Shown piece by piece: positions 26,601 through 37,859 of a stretch of 64,000 nucleotides of DNA. The number at the start of each line of letters is the position of its first letter. Within the stretch, counting starts at the first letter, position 1. This DNA comes from Mactromeris polynyma. Its lineage: Eukaryota; Mollusca; Bivalvia; Venerida; Mactridae. The notes beneath the pieces are model-generated. The model had not been told where the DNA came from, searched no databases, and worked only from the letters and a program-made list of their open reading frames with translations. The stretch lies in the NCBI GenBank assembly GCA_032209605.1, contig JASFXZ010000003.1, positions 29,042,762-29,106,761 on the forward strand. The letters run 5' to 3'. The position numbers were made by a program, and so were the translations under genes.

Positions 26601-29600
26601 ATCTGCTCAACTTAATAGACATTACACCTGTATTATTCTAGATTGTGGATCTGCTCAACTTAATAGATATTACACCTGTATTATTCTAGCTTGTGGATCT
26701 GCTCAACTTAATAGATATTACACCTGTATTATTCTAGCTTGTGGATCTGCTCAACTTACTAGACAGCACACCTGTATTATTCTAGCTTGTGGATCTGCTC
26801 AACTTACTAGACATTACACCTGTATTATTCTAGATTGTGGATCTGCTCAACTTAATAGATATTACACCTGTATTATTCTAGATTGTGGATTTGCTCAATT
26901 TACTGAACATTTCACCTGTATTTTGTATTTCAGCATTCATCATTGTCTTCATCAGTGACTTTGAAAGCTGAACTTGATGAACTTAGACTTATTAACAAAG
27001 TAAGACGGAAACTTTGAAACAATCTGTATCAATATTTATATCGATCTTCACAAACAAGTAGCTCATCAAATGTTTCATTAAATAAGTAAAAATCTTAAGG
27101 TTTTTTTGCTCATTTACTTATAATGGTTAGCTCAGTTGGTAAAGTACTTGAGCTGAATAGTACTGGCTGGAACCCAGGAAAGCGAGTTCTATTGACTACA
27201 TTATATACCTGAAATTCATACTTGATGTTTACCTGTCATTTTATTTTTGTTAAATGATATTATGATGCAAATCAACTCATGTTAAAGTAATAGAATGTTG
27301 AACTCGCCATGTAGTTGTCTAGCAACAATGTTCTTTATCTTCAGACTCTAAAGCAAGAAAATGAGCAGAAAGTATCTGAACATCTGGAACTGGTGAAGAA
27401 GAATCAAACTATGCAAAAGGAAATTGCTGGAATGGGAGAAAGTGTTAGTTGTATTTACTATCTCTGACTGACTGCTAATATTTGAAGTAACAATACTACT
27501 TGGGGTTCATTATTTCCTGTATTATCTAATTCTTCATTTATTAATACCCTGCCTTAGGATGGTAAAACTGATAACAATACTCTTACACAACTTAAGTGTT
27601 GAAGTGTGTGTGCTTACGTAATTGGTTATTTGATATTAGTATTACTTTAATGATATGTAACTTAATAATACTACTGTGAAACAAATAACATTTTGTATTC
27701 TGTCATGCAAGTCTTGAGCTTTCTAAGTATTGTGGCATTGTAAATTTTCAAGGGGTATGCTACAATAATTTCCTTGGTTAATGTGGTTTTTATATTTTGG
27801 GGCAAACAGTACAGTATCAGTATTAAGCGGTGATGCATTGTTTTTTACACTCTATAACCCACATTTATCATAGCAACATTAAAGAAACTGGACTTAAGTT
27901 GTGTGGAAACATAACACATTGAAATATAATTTAGTTTCCATTTACATGCGTATTCATTAAACTTTAGCAAATATGATGAAGTGAGTTTTGTTTAGAAAAT
28001 ATTAAATGGTATGTGCATAAACATTTAGAATGAATAGAGAGTCATCATAATACAGCTACTGTTAGTAATAGTTACAGTTTGGATGATGGACTATAAGAAT
28101 ACAGCTTTTTGTCATAGCTTGCTACGAATGTGTATTATAAATCAACATTTTGTTACTGATAATTTGATATTGAACTGGAGTACTGTCACTGGGATATTTA
28201 AGTTGTTAAGTTGATACAAATAACAATTTCTAACAATACAGATGTAAATGAATTGCTGCTGATTTGACGTTTGCAGCCAGAAACTTACTTTTGACTACAT
28301 ATTATATTCTATCAAGTTTTATTGAGATACTTATATAGATCAACGAACAGGGACATTGTGTAAACTATAAATATTTTTATTCTACTTTATTCATAAAACA
28401 GATCAAAGTCCTAAGCACATGTCTGCAAGAAGAAAAATGTAGATCCTCAAAAGCCAGTTGCAGCCTCGGTTCACTAAGGCAACAGGTATGTGTAATCATT
28501 TGTCTTTATGAATTAAACATTAAGGTAATTTTACATAAGTTAAATCCCAGTGGATATTTTATGTAATACTAGATTATAGTAAGAGTTGTGTGTATTTGTA
28601 TACGTGTTTTTTCTTAGTAGTGACCATTATGGTCTTCCCATGGGTTGGTACATTTATTATATATTTAAAGAGGCGCCACGGATGATTTTGCAATTGCTGT
28701 GCAGTGTGCATAAAAATTTAATCACTCGCTGAATATTCTAGCACAGTGCTGTACAGGCCATGGTTTGTTTGTTTTTGGGTTTTACACCGTTTCTCAACAG
28801 TATTTTCATTATATACGGTGGTCACTTGTTGTAACCAGTGCTCCTTGGTTACCAGTCTGTACTAACCTGTTCCTCCACAAGCAATTCACAACTTCTCCAT
28901 ATATATTAGAGTTCAGGTGGAGGATTAATGACTTTGTATGCATTATCTTCAGTTAAATGTCATGGAAGAAAATACTCCTTGCTTGGGCTTTGAACCCACA
29001 ACCTCTAGATTAGCAGTAAAGTGCTCTACCGACTGTGCTAACTTGGCAAACAGGCCATGTGAACGTTATTCCTTGTGCTTCAACAATGCAGGAAATAATG
29101 TATTCTAATATGGTTTCATTTAATATTGTTTAACAATGGATTCTTCCCAATGTGATTTTCGGTTAATATATGGTGCATGTATTGTTTTCATATAAATCAA
29201 GTGACATGAAGCATACATTTTCATGTAATATTTGGTAAAAATTACTGCTTTCTTAATATATTTTATCATTCCAATTGGTGTTGTATGTAATATAACTCTG
29301 ACATTGTCTACTTTTAGTATGAAGAGTTAAGAATGGAAAAGGAAGCATTAGAGAAAGAACGGAGTTTGGAACGGAGACCCAGCAAAAAGTTCAGTCAGTA
29401 TACTGGCAGTAGGCTGATTTCTGCTGAGAAACAGCATTCTGGTTCCCCTAACTCCTCAACTGAATTACCAGGTACCAGTCCTAGAGTTTCATCATCCACT
29501 GGTTCTTTCAACATAAAGCCAGACTCAAGATTTTCAAAACCTGCTACACAAAACAATCTGTCTCCTCAGCCTTTTGAAAAGAAACCTTCAAATCTATCCC

Positions 29601-29704
29601 AAACTGGTACAGCGATAGAGGAATGTCCTAGATGTTTAGCAGAATTTGTAGATGATGATGAGGCTTACAGAAAACATTTACATAAATGTATGAATTGTGA
29701 TTAG
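23612..29704 (+). CDS. Coiled-coil protein with C-terminal CxxC...HxxxC zinc finger (TBK1/NEMO/optineurin-adaptor-like)
   Basis: Seven coding exons: 23612-24118, 24533-24616, 25703-25831, 26934-26999, 27345-27443, 28402-28485, 29318-29704. All junctions are phase 0 and give 451 residues. The exon with the start runs back to a 3' splice site at 23491, and the ATG has a good context (ttaccatgg). Residues about 25-60 (LLDALKSKQNEIKKLKDSV...) and most of exons 2-6 are rich in K, E and L heptads, typical of coiled coil. Exon 7 starts with more coil, continues with a Ser/Pro-rich linker and ends in CPRCLAEF...HLHKC. That end resembles the ubiquitin-binding fingers closing NEMO and optineurin, or the C-terminal fingers of TANK and SINTBAD. 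I see no clear UBAN motif, so the family assignment is only architectural. Poly(A) signal aataaa near 29811. Confidence 0.75.
25062..25560. repeat. Element with 3-4 tandem units of about 150-170 bp
   Basis: Units start actgtcatttattggggg (about 25065, 25213, 25383) and contain tcaccatgataacctggtgt and agctcaaaggtcaaggtcac. It lies in intron 2 of the coiled-coil gene. Probably a non-autonomous transposon with internal repeats. Confidence 0.7.
26254..26925. repeat. 48-bp minisatellite, about 14 copies
   Basis: Consensus starts attctagcttgtggatctgc and closes with cacctgtatt. Fourteen copies of about 48 bp differ by a few substitutions. The array ends about 10 bp before the 3' splice site of the exon at 26934, so its last copy supplies most of the branch and pyrimidine region of that intron. 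Confidence 0.93.
28765..29050 (-). mobile_element. tRNA-headed SINE-like element
   Basis: Minus-strand head with A box (agcacagtcggtagagca) and B box (gtgggttcaaagcc), body with aacttctccatatat and tail caccgtttctcaacag. Same family as 2395-2640. It is in the intron before the last exon of the coiled-coil gene. Confidence 0.6.
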
Positions 29705-30898
29705 TTTGGTGCCAAGCATCAGGTTCATTCATCTGCTTACATGGATTTTCATGTATGTTTTGTACGGTTGTACATGTTTAATTTTGATATCATATTTTAC
29801 TTTGTGTTTATAATAAAATGTAAAAACCTGTGCCTCGTGGGCACTTAATTGCTACCTTTTTATACTGTTATGTAGATTTGGTGTACTCATTAAAGTAATA
29901 ATGTCATATTTTCTTATTATATTGTTCTCAAAATCCCTGGGTCAGAGATCATTTCCATAAATGAACTACATAACCAACATCCATAAATTGTCTACAACAC
30001 CAACATCTAAGATATCAATGTCTTAAGACAATAAATCCCAAATACAGTCAGATTATTCAGATGCTATCCATGAACGTTCATTGTTTGTTGTTTTACTCTT
30101 TTACATTAGCACACTCCACAAGTTTTGTTTGTCATTCAAGTAATGCAAATTGTAATGTTTAACAAAGTTTAAACATCCAGTGCAACTGAATTCACAGCCC
30201 AGTTATAAATCAATGTCTGTGGTTGTATGCAAATTGCAGAACTTGACCGCGCAGAAAGGTCTATTGGTTTAATTTTTCATCGAGTTTTAATGCAAATGTA
30301 CAAGTGACAGCTAATTTGAAAGCGGGGAACATAACTCTTACCATACCTGGCTGCCATTTCTGAATGCAGGCGATAATACTCCTGATTTTATTGTTGGTCA
30401 TTTATTGTTAGATGACAGAAATTCAAACTACAACAGCCCAGACTCATATAGTGTACGTCATTGCAGAGTCTACCAATTTTATCATTGTCATTCATTATAT
30501 GAGAAGTACCAGAAATAGAAATGAAAGAAAATCAGTGTGGAAACAACAAAAATCTAGATGGACGATGATGAAGTTTAATGGTTGTTTATTCATTATTATC
30601 ACCATTGTTATTATTACAATGAAGCCATAGTAGAGGAAAAACGTAAGAAATAAATTGTACCGTAATGAAACTAGTTGGACAGAACATCCCTTATTTACCA
30701 ATCTCTGTAGTAATACCAACTGTTTCTTCAATCTGGGAAATGATACATGTATGTATTGGTGCCAGCTTCACTGTACAATCTCAAATGAACCAAGTTATAT
30801 ATTTCGATCAATTTCTGCTTCATCTAGTTACCACTCAGTTGCTTTGCTGTGTTGATGTCTGCGTTTGAAATGCGTCCAAAAAGGCATAATATTAACTA

Positions 30899-31208
30899 AA
30901 TGGTGAGAGCGCCTGGTAACCTCAATGGTGAGAGCCCCTGGTTACCTCAATGGTGAGAGCGCCTGGTTACCTCAATGGTGAGAGCGCCTGGTAACCTCAA
31001 TGGTGAGAGCGCCTGGTTACCTCAATGGTGACAGCGCCTGGTTACCTCAATGGTGAGAGCGCCTGGTTACCTCAATGGTGAGAGCGCCTGTTACCTCAAT
31101 GGTGAGAGCGCCTGGTAACCTCAATGGTGAGAGCGCCTGGTTACCTCAATGGTGAGAGCGCCTGGTTACCTCAATGGTGAGAGCGCCTGGTTACCTCAAT
31201 GGTGAGAG
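30899..31208. repeat. 25-bp minisatellite, about 12.5 copies
   Basis: The unit atggtgagagcgcctggtta followed by cctca is repeated head to tail with very few changes (gtaac/gttac variants, one g-to-c in gagcccc, one 24-bp copy). High identity points to recent expansion or conversion. Confidence 0.95.
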
Positions 31209-31268
31209 CAGCTACAATCGTTAGTCCTCGAGAATAAATTTCACTGTACATGTACTTTGTGTACTGCA

Positions 31269-31370
31269 CACGAGTTCTCTACCTTAATCCTTCTATGGTT
31301 CTCTCCCTTATATAGTAAATGTATTAATAGTTCTATATACTATAGAAGGGATTAGGGGAGAGAACTCGTG
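31269..31370. repeat. Inverted repeat (29-bp arms)
   Basis: Left arm starts cacgagttctctaccttaat and right arm ends attaggggagagaactcgtg; the arms are complementary with a few mismatches and separated by about 44 bp. It lies just left of a larger foldback structure. Confidence 0.8.
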
Positions 31371-31517
31371 ACAAACTCCTATGGTTTACTGGTCACTGTA
31401 CTCAGTATATTTCTATGTTACAAAATAATTATTACGATAATTATCTAGTTAATATTCGTGATAAATTTTCGGTAAGATAGACATCATACAACTTGAAACA
31501 GGCTTGAAAGTGCCCAG

Positions 31518-31787
31518 AACTGCCACCTCTTACCTTTTTATGATGTATTACACTAGATTTAAGAGGTAACACGAATCTTATCTAGTTGACCACTTATTAT
31601 GTTACTTAATAACTCAAATTCGCGAATTTCACTTAAGATTCGTGTTACCACTTATTTATAAATGCAAGTTGGCTTCTATATGTAAGTGGTAACACGAATC
31701 TTAAGTGTAATTCGCGAATTTGAGTTATTAAGTAACATAAAAAGTGGTCAACTAGATAAGATTCGCTATCATGCTAACTGGTGGCAG
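31518..31787. mobile_element. Foldback element with 83-bp arms
   Basis: Positions 31572-31654 and 31683-31765 are reverse complements at 81 of 83 positions, with a 28-bp loop. The arms contain attcgcgaatt and themselves carry smaller inversions (ggtaacacgaatct and agattcgtgttacc). Outer ends ctgccacc and ggtggcag extend the symmetry. No coding capacity. Confidence 0.88.
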
Positions 31788-34230
31788 TAATATGACACTA
31801 TACTGATGATAGAAATATAGTTTTATAGTCACTGAACTTCCTGTTCTAGTTTAATTATTCTGAATATTCTTTACTGTGAATAATGGCGTTCCCAGTAACA
31901 ACTTAATCTTTCTTTCACACTCTGAATGAAATTATGACGGATACGGTATGGAAATATATAATCAAGTTTATGTTATTGATGAGGACAATTCCTGTTTCAA
32001 GTTCATTTGACGACTGTTGTGAGATTAAAGATACGGGATTCACGTGTATCGGATGCATTTCTAGGATTATTCCACAAAGTGTGTCTGCCGTGTCAATTTC
32101 GCGGATTACGCTGCTGAACCACCGTTTAGTTTCACACACTGGAGTCACGTGACACATGTTCTACCAGACGATAAGTTTCAAGAATCGGAAAACAGGGAAT
32201 TCGTGCATACGCTCTAAGATCAAAATCATTTTATCATGTTAGTGAATTGCGAGTTCTTAAAGTTACTGCTGTAATTGATGGCCTGGAGAATATCAGAGAT
32301 ATACCTAACCGACTGTATGAATAATAACATCCAATCCGTAACGTCTTAAAATTGCTTAGTTGTCTTTAATAAAAAAAAATGACGCACTCTAGTGCAACTG
32401 TGTGCTGACAGAATTGCTTTGCTCTGAATGCAAAGATGGTTAGAACCTCATACAATGGTATGATATGAAAAGTCGAGCATTAACAGATTAAGGTAGTTCT
32501 GTTATTTAGTCTTCCTTTGTCTGCTTGCAGTCTCAAAACCAGTTTAAAGTGGAATTTGCTAGGAATCATCTTTTTTTCGTGACCGCTTGCGGGTATAATA
32601 TTTTAATAATTGTGTTTGTTTTTCTCAGTATTGTTTCATATGATGACGAAGAGTAGGGTGACGATGATTGCAAAGATGTGTGTTTCTACCATCCGCATGA
32701 CTGCATTGATGGATTGAAAGCGTGTGTTGTCAGCAAAGTAATCATCTTCAATCATCTGCATTTTTAACTTGGTATCCTTGCAAATGGTGATGTTATTGTT
32801 TAGTTAAAGTCTCAAACCCATTTTAAAGTGGAATTTGCTAGGCATCTTCGCCGACGTGTAGTCACCAATTTTCCCAATTATCTGTTGAAACTGTGTACCT
32901 AAAGACAACTGTTCGGTATATACCTATTAACTAAAGGTATATAGCTTCATTCTTTTCACTTAACACGTATCTTAAATAGAGTGTCCGTTCAGAAAACAAC
33001 AAAGTGGTGGCAGTTGTGGGCACTATCAGACAATTCTTCGTGTTGAGATATTTGTATCTGGTATGAAAATTGATCACGGTACTTATCTAGTTAACCACAT
33101 GGTTTTCTAGTGAATTATGTAGTTAAATGGTGACAGAAGTTGGATGCCACCATATCGAGCAGAGTAAAATCAAGTTGGAAAATTGTCACCTGTATTGTGC
33201 TGCAATAGTTCCCAAATTTCCTCAAGTGACATATTGAAATATAGACGTATTGTAAAATCAACAGTCGGAATAAATTGTTTTCGCACCAAGTGTCATTTTC
33301 ACAGTCTGTCATAATTCAATTTTGCAACCAACAAATAAATAGAAATTGGATACATGTATCAATTTTTTATATGATGTGTCATGAAAATCACACTTTCTGT
33401 AGAATTACCCATACAAACAATAACTATTGGTACAATGGACCTTCAAATTATATAACGTGATTCAAACCCAACAATGCAGTGTATATGCACTGTAATAAAA
33501 TATACCATATATATAATGCTGTTTGGTCATATATAGCTCAAGAGAGATAAACATGCAACTTGTATGGCTAGCATGCTAGAAATAAGTGTACCTTGCCAAT
33601 TGAACCCTGCAATCAACAAAGTTTGAGTATCTACATCACACCATTTATTATTGTATAACATTGTATTGATATTGCTGTTTTCACATTTTGCCACTATGTT
33701 GTGTATTGATATGTGTCAATCTCACGGGCCTCCGGCCTACAGATATATTGAAAATAAACGTACATATATATATATATTATTGTTTTACACGCATTAAGTT
33801 ACATCACTTGTTAATTCATTTTGATTTGTACAATTAGTGTTTATCGGTAATATAATATATAATATACAATAAAAAAATGTGTTTGAAATAATATATCTAT
33901 TCTATATACAGGCCCGGGTTCACGGGGGGGGGGGGGCAACGGGGCCATGCCCCCCCCCCCAGTCGGCTGTGGAGTGACCTTTTTCTATTCCTAATACAAA
34001 ATTGTTTCCACTGATTAGATCTTAATCTTACTACTCTATTAGCTTAAATGCACTACATTGATTAATGGTCGATTTCCTCTTGTATATACTACCAGTATAG
34101 CCGATGCAAGTGCCATACAATTTGGCCCCCTGGTGTGCTCATTGGCCTTGAGACCGTCAAGAAGAATCGTATGCTTTTCACTCTACATCAGCCAGGCGCT
34201 TACAATTTCCTTATCATGCATATATTATTA

Positions 34231-34368
34231 GTTATACAGGTTGTTGACAGGGTATATGGGGGAATATAACCAGTTTGTGTGCCATATAACCCGAGGCGTT
34301 AGCCGAGGGTTATATGAATCACAGACTGGTTATATTCCCCCATATACCCTGTCAACAACCTGTATAAC
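34231..34368. repeat. 138-bp near-perfect palindrome, copy 1
   Basis: The left arm starts gttatacaggttgttgacag and the right arm ends ctgtcaacaacctgtataac; arms are about 49 nt. The middle is itself palindromic (catataaccc ... gggttatatg around ggcgttagcc), so nearly the whole stretch could form a cruciform. Confidence 0.9.
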
Positions 34369-35022
34369 GAATTTATAATACTGCAATTCCATGTTTTCAT
34401 ACGAATTTAGTTAAACAAGCAATGTTTCGATGCCTAGCTCTCTATATCTAATAATTAGATCTGTGTATTTTTGGTGTTTTTGGTTCATAAAATTGTTTAG
34501 AGTATTTTAGTTTTGTAAAATATCAGTTATTAAAACGTATTCCTTTAATAATATATCGGGAATTACTTGTTGTAGATCAAATTTCTTTTATTTCACTCAC
34601 ACGTTATAATGCCTGAAAATTAATTGCATTACCCCGTAAGGTACCTCAATACACATGGTTAAGCGCGCGCTTGCACTCTAATTTTTATTTTCAAGCGTCT
34701 GATCTCATGGACTTTATCGAACTGAATTTTGCTCAAACCTTAAAAAATCTATCGTTTTGAATAATAATACTAGCACACATGTACTCTGTTCAATATTTAT
34801 TGAATCATGTGTGAAAATCAATTGTCAATTTCTAGTAACTTGCGGATATCAAGAGATGAAAGTTTTCGAGTCGAGCTGTCAGCGAAAATTGTCGCGAGGC
34901 GCATGAAGGGAAAAATGTCATATATCCTGTCAGCGCCGTGTATATAGAATCATATACGCGAGCCTTTAACCAATGAAATTACTGGATTTTTCTTTGCAGT
35001 ATTATAAATAATCATATTATTA

Positions 35023-35160
35023 GTTATACAGGTTGTTGACAGGGTATATGGGGGAATATAACCAGTTTGAGTGCCATATAACCCGAGGCGTTAGCCGAGG
35101 GTTATATGAATCGCAGACTGGTTATATTCCCCCATATACCCTGTCAACAACCTGTATAAC
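35023..35160. repeat. 138-bp near-perfect palindrome, copy 2
   Basis: Same as 34231-34368, displaced by 792 bp with very few substitutions. Arms and nested centre are retained. Confidence 0.9.
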
Positions 35161-35880
35161 GAATTTATAATACTGCAATTCCATATTTTCATACGAATTT
35201 AGTTAAACAAGCAATGTTTCGATGCCTAGCTCTCTATATCTAATAATTAGATCTGTGTATTTTTGGTGTTTTTGGTTCATAAAATTGTTTAGAGTATTTT
35301 AGTTTTGTAAAATATCAGTTATTAAAACGTATTACTTTAAAAATATATCGGGAATTACTTGTTGTAGATCAAATTTCTTTTATTTCACTCACACGTTATA
35401 ATGCCTGAACATTAATTGCATTACCCCGTAAGGTACCTCAATACACATGGTTAAGCGCGCGCTTGCGCTCTAATTTTTATTTTCAAGCGTCTGATCTCAT
35501 GGACTTTATCGAACTGAATTTGGCTCAAACCTTAAAAAATCTATCGTTTTGAATAATAATACTAGCACACATGTACTCTGTTCAATATTTATTGAATCAT
35601 GTGTGAAAATCAATTGTCAATTTCTAGTAACTTGCGGATATCAAGAGATGAAAGTTTTCGAGTCGAGCTGTCAGCGAAAATTGTCGCGAGGCGCATGAAG
35701 GGAAAAACGTCATATACCCTGTCAGCGCCGTGTATATAGAATCCTATACGCGAGCCTTTAACCAATGAAATTACTGGATTTTTCTTTGCAGTATTATAAA
35801 TATATATATACGTAAATTGAAAGCGTCTGTAAAACACGGATTATTGAGCATCATACGTAACAGAGACATATATCTGTCGT

Positions 35881-36053
35881 CAGGGGCGTAGCTTGGATGA
35901 AATGAAAGTGTAGGCCAAGATGTAGGGGGGTCTGGGGGCATGCTCCCCCAGAAAAAGTTTGACTCTAGAATGTCAGAGGTGCGTTTTGGCGTATATTTTC
36001 TGGGGAAATGTGTAGGCCGCGGCCTACACGGCCTATAGGAAGCTACGCCCCTG
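35881..36053. mobile_element. 173-bp MITE with TIR caggggcgtagct
   Basis: Ends caggggcgtagctt and aagctacgcccctg are inverted repeats. A 5-bp direct repeat gtcgt flanks both sides (35876-35880, 36054-36058). The interior is non-coding. Confidence 0.85.
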
Positions 36054-36529
36054 GTCGTGGTGGTGTTTTAGTGATAAACAATTGAAAAGTTGTAAACATT
36101 TGACACCTGATATGATAAAAAAATCCAGAATAAGCCTACTTTCATATTTTCACATTTTCTTCAGAATTTGTTTAAAATAACTAAAGGTATAATAATGATA
36201 CTTTGACATCAGACGAATGTGTGCACACTTTACGGGTTAATCCCATGTGTCGATGGTAACTAAAACAAAATGCCCAATTTTTTTTATTTTCTAACTATAT
36301 CGAAAAGGTTATGATATTTAAATGTTTTAATATCAGATATTAAAATAGAAATAATAAAATGTATATCTATTTCCATTCTAGTCACTTAAGGCTTATTTTA
36401 CTTCACCACCGGAAATCCGTATGGCGAGCGTGCAGTATCATAAATTTCCTGTGTTAAATCACGGACATATATGTCCGTGGTTAAATACTGATCAGTACAA
36501 GCATGTTCTTCGAATTACATGTAATGTGT

Positions 36530-36605
36530 TTGCCTCTGACAGGACTCGAACCATGACCTCCTGTTTTGAAGGCCGATGCTCTACCACTTCAGTTATTATC
36601 GTTGA
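36530..36605 (-). mobile_element. tRNA-like SINE head
   Basis: Minus-strand A-box-like aagtggtagagcatcgg and B-box-like atggttcgagtcctg in tRNA-like spacing. The surrounding open frame is not a gene. A functional tRNA is not supported because no acceptor stem was found. Confidence 0.45.
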
Positions 36606-37859
36606 CAATTATTTTATGCCGGAGATTATCCACACATTCGTATTTCAAAGAGCATACCTTAATCTGTTTGTAGTTTAAGTATATAGGCGGTTAACAGTTA
36701 ATACAGTTCATTAGTGTGATCATGTGTACAGGTAGTGGTGTCCCTGGAAATTTGTTAAAATATTGGTACTTGTATGAGTTGGTCGTTCTGCATATTTAAC
36801 AAGATAATACTTGTGCAATTCTCATGAATGAGTCCTCAAAATATATAGACGCCGAAATGCACCAGAAGCCACCATTTCATACCTCTATTGTAAAAAAAAA
36901 TCCAGGGCCGATCCCCCGGACCCCCTGTAATGGAGGGGTGATTTATCTTCATGCATGGTACCCCCACTCTGAACTTTCTGAATCCGGGCCTGATATACAT
37001 ATATATATGTATGTATATACACGATTACTAATTTTTTGTTTCAAGATATGCAGACACTTAATATTCAGGTAAAGGAATTTGTAGTATTGATGAATTACTT
37101 TGCACGAATATCAACGACTATATAACACCTAAGTACAATCACGGACATGTAAACCATGGCCGTGGTACAATACATGTACACATAGAATTACTTTAAAATA
37201 AAAATAAAACACCAGAATTATATTAATCCACTGGATAATTGAATCCTTAAACAAACATCACAACATGAAAAGTTAATCCAATCAAAAAATTATGACACCT
37301 TTTTCTTTATACTTTAATCTAGGAGAAATGACTTGGGGGAGAAACGTCCATGGAAGAAATATCTTGGGTGAGAAAAGGCTGGATACCGTGAAGATTGGGC
37401 CGGGTCGATTAGAACGGAATTTAAACATGTCCTGCGGTGGAGTCTAAATTAGCAAGGTCACACATAAATTTCAGTTCTAAATGCGAATTCATGATAAATC
37501 TTGTCTTGAAACTATGTACGTCGTATAAAGCTTTTTGTTCTGTACAATCGGTTGCATATCGCATGTAAAATAGCTTTATAAAGGTTTAAAATATCAGCCT
37601 GCTCTACCTGTTGGATATATCGACTGGTCCACTTACCAAAATAGCAGGAGCCTGTGTGTAATTCGATACATCTTGTGAAGAACAACTGGCATTTCTGTAG
37701 TGCTGATCAGCACGTAAACATCGTACTACGTGGACATATTTTAGTTTAGCTAAACGTGCAATTTGTGTTCTCTACGCAAGTGTTCGTTTTTGTTGTTATT
37801 CTTTTTATCTTAATCAATCTTAATTCTTGAACGTTCTGAGACTGAAGTTCCAAACGATC

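Larger units (their letters stand above)
34222..35802. repeat. Two head-to-tail copies of a 792-bp sequence
   Basis: Copy 1 (34222-35010) and copy 2 (35014-35802) match almost base for base at a constant offset of 792. Each begins with the 138-bp palindrome listed separately and ends ctttgcagtattataaat. The copies differ at scattered positions (for example gtttgtgtgcc/gtttgagtgcc), so they are recent but not identical. No gene found inside. Confidence 0.92.
29820..37780. other. Intergenic region without recognisable genes
   Basis: Between the coiled-coil gene and P4HA I see only short incidental frames and repeats: a minisatellite, foldback DNA, a large tandem duplication and MITEs (listed separately). 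The stretches 29830-30890, 31850-33900 and 36070-37780 hold nothing I can support apart from SINE-like remnants and a short direct repeat (gtttaaagtggaatttgcta, with near copies at about 32540 and 32820). Confidence 0.6.

Noticed and set aside
30899..31208. Short regularly repeated units suggesting a CRISPR array
   Set aside because: The 25-bp units are directly contiguous with no spacers, in a eukaryotic context; it is a minisatellite.
37827..37859. Upstream start for P4HA
   Set aside because: The frame extends upstream only from a TTG; the ATG at 37860 directly begins a proper signal peptide.
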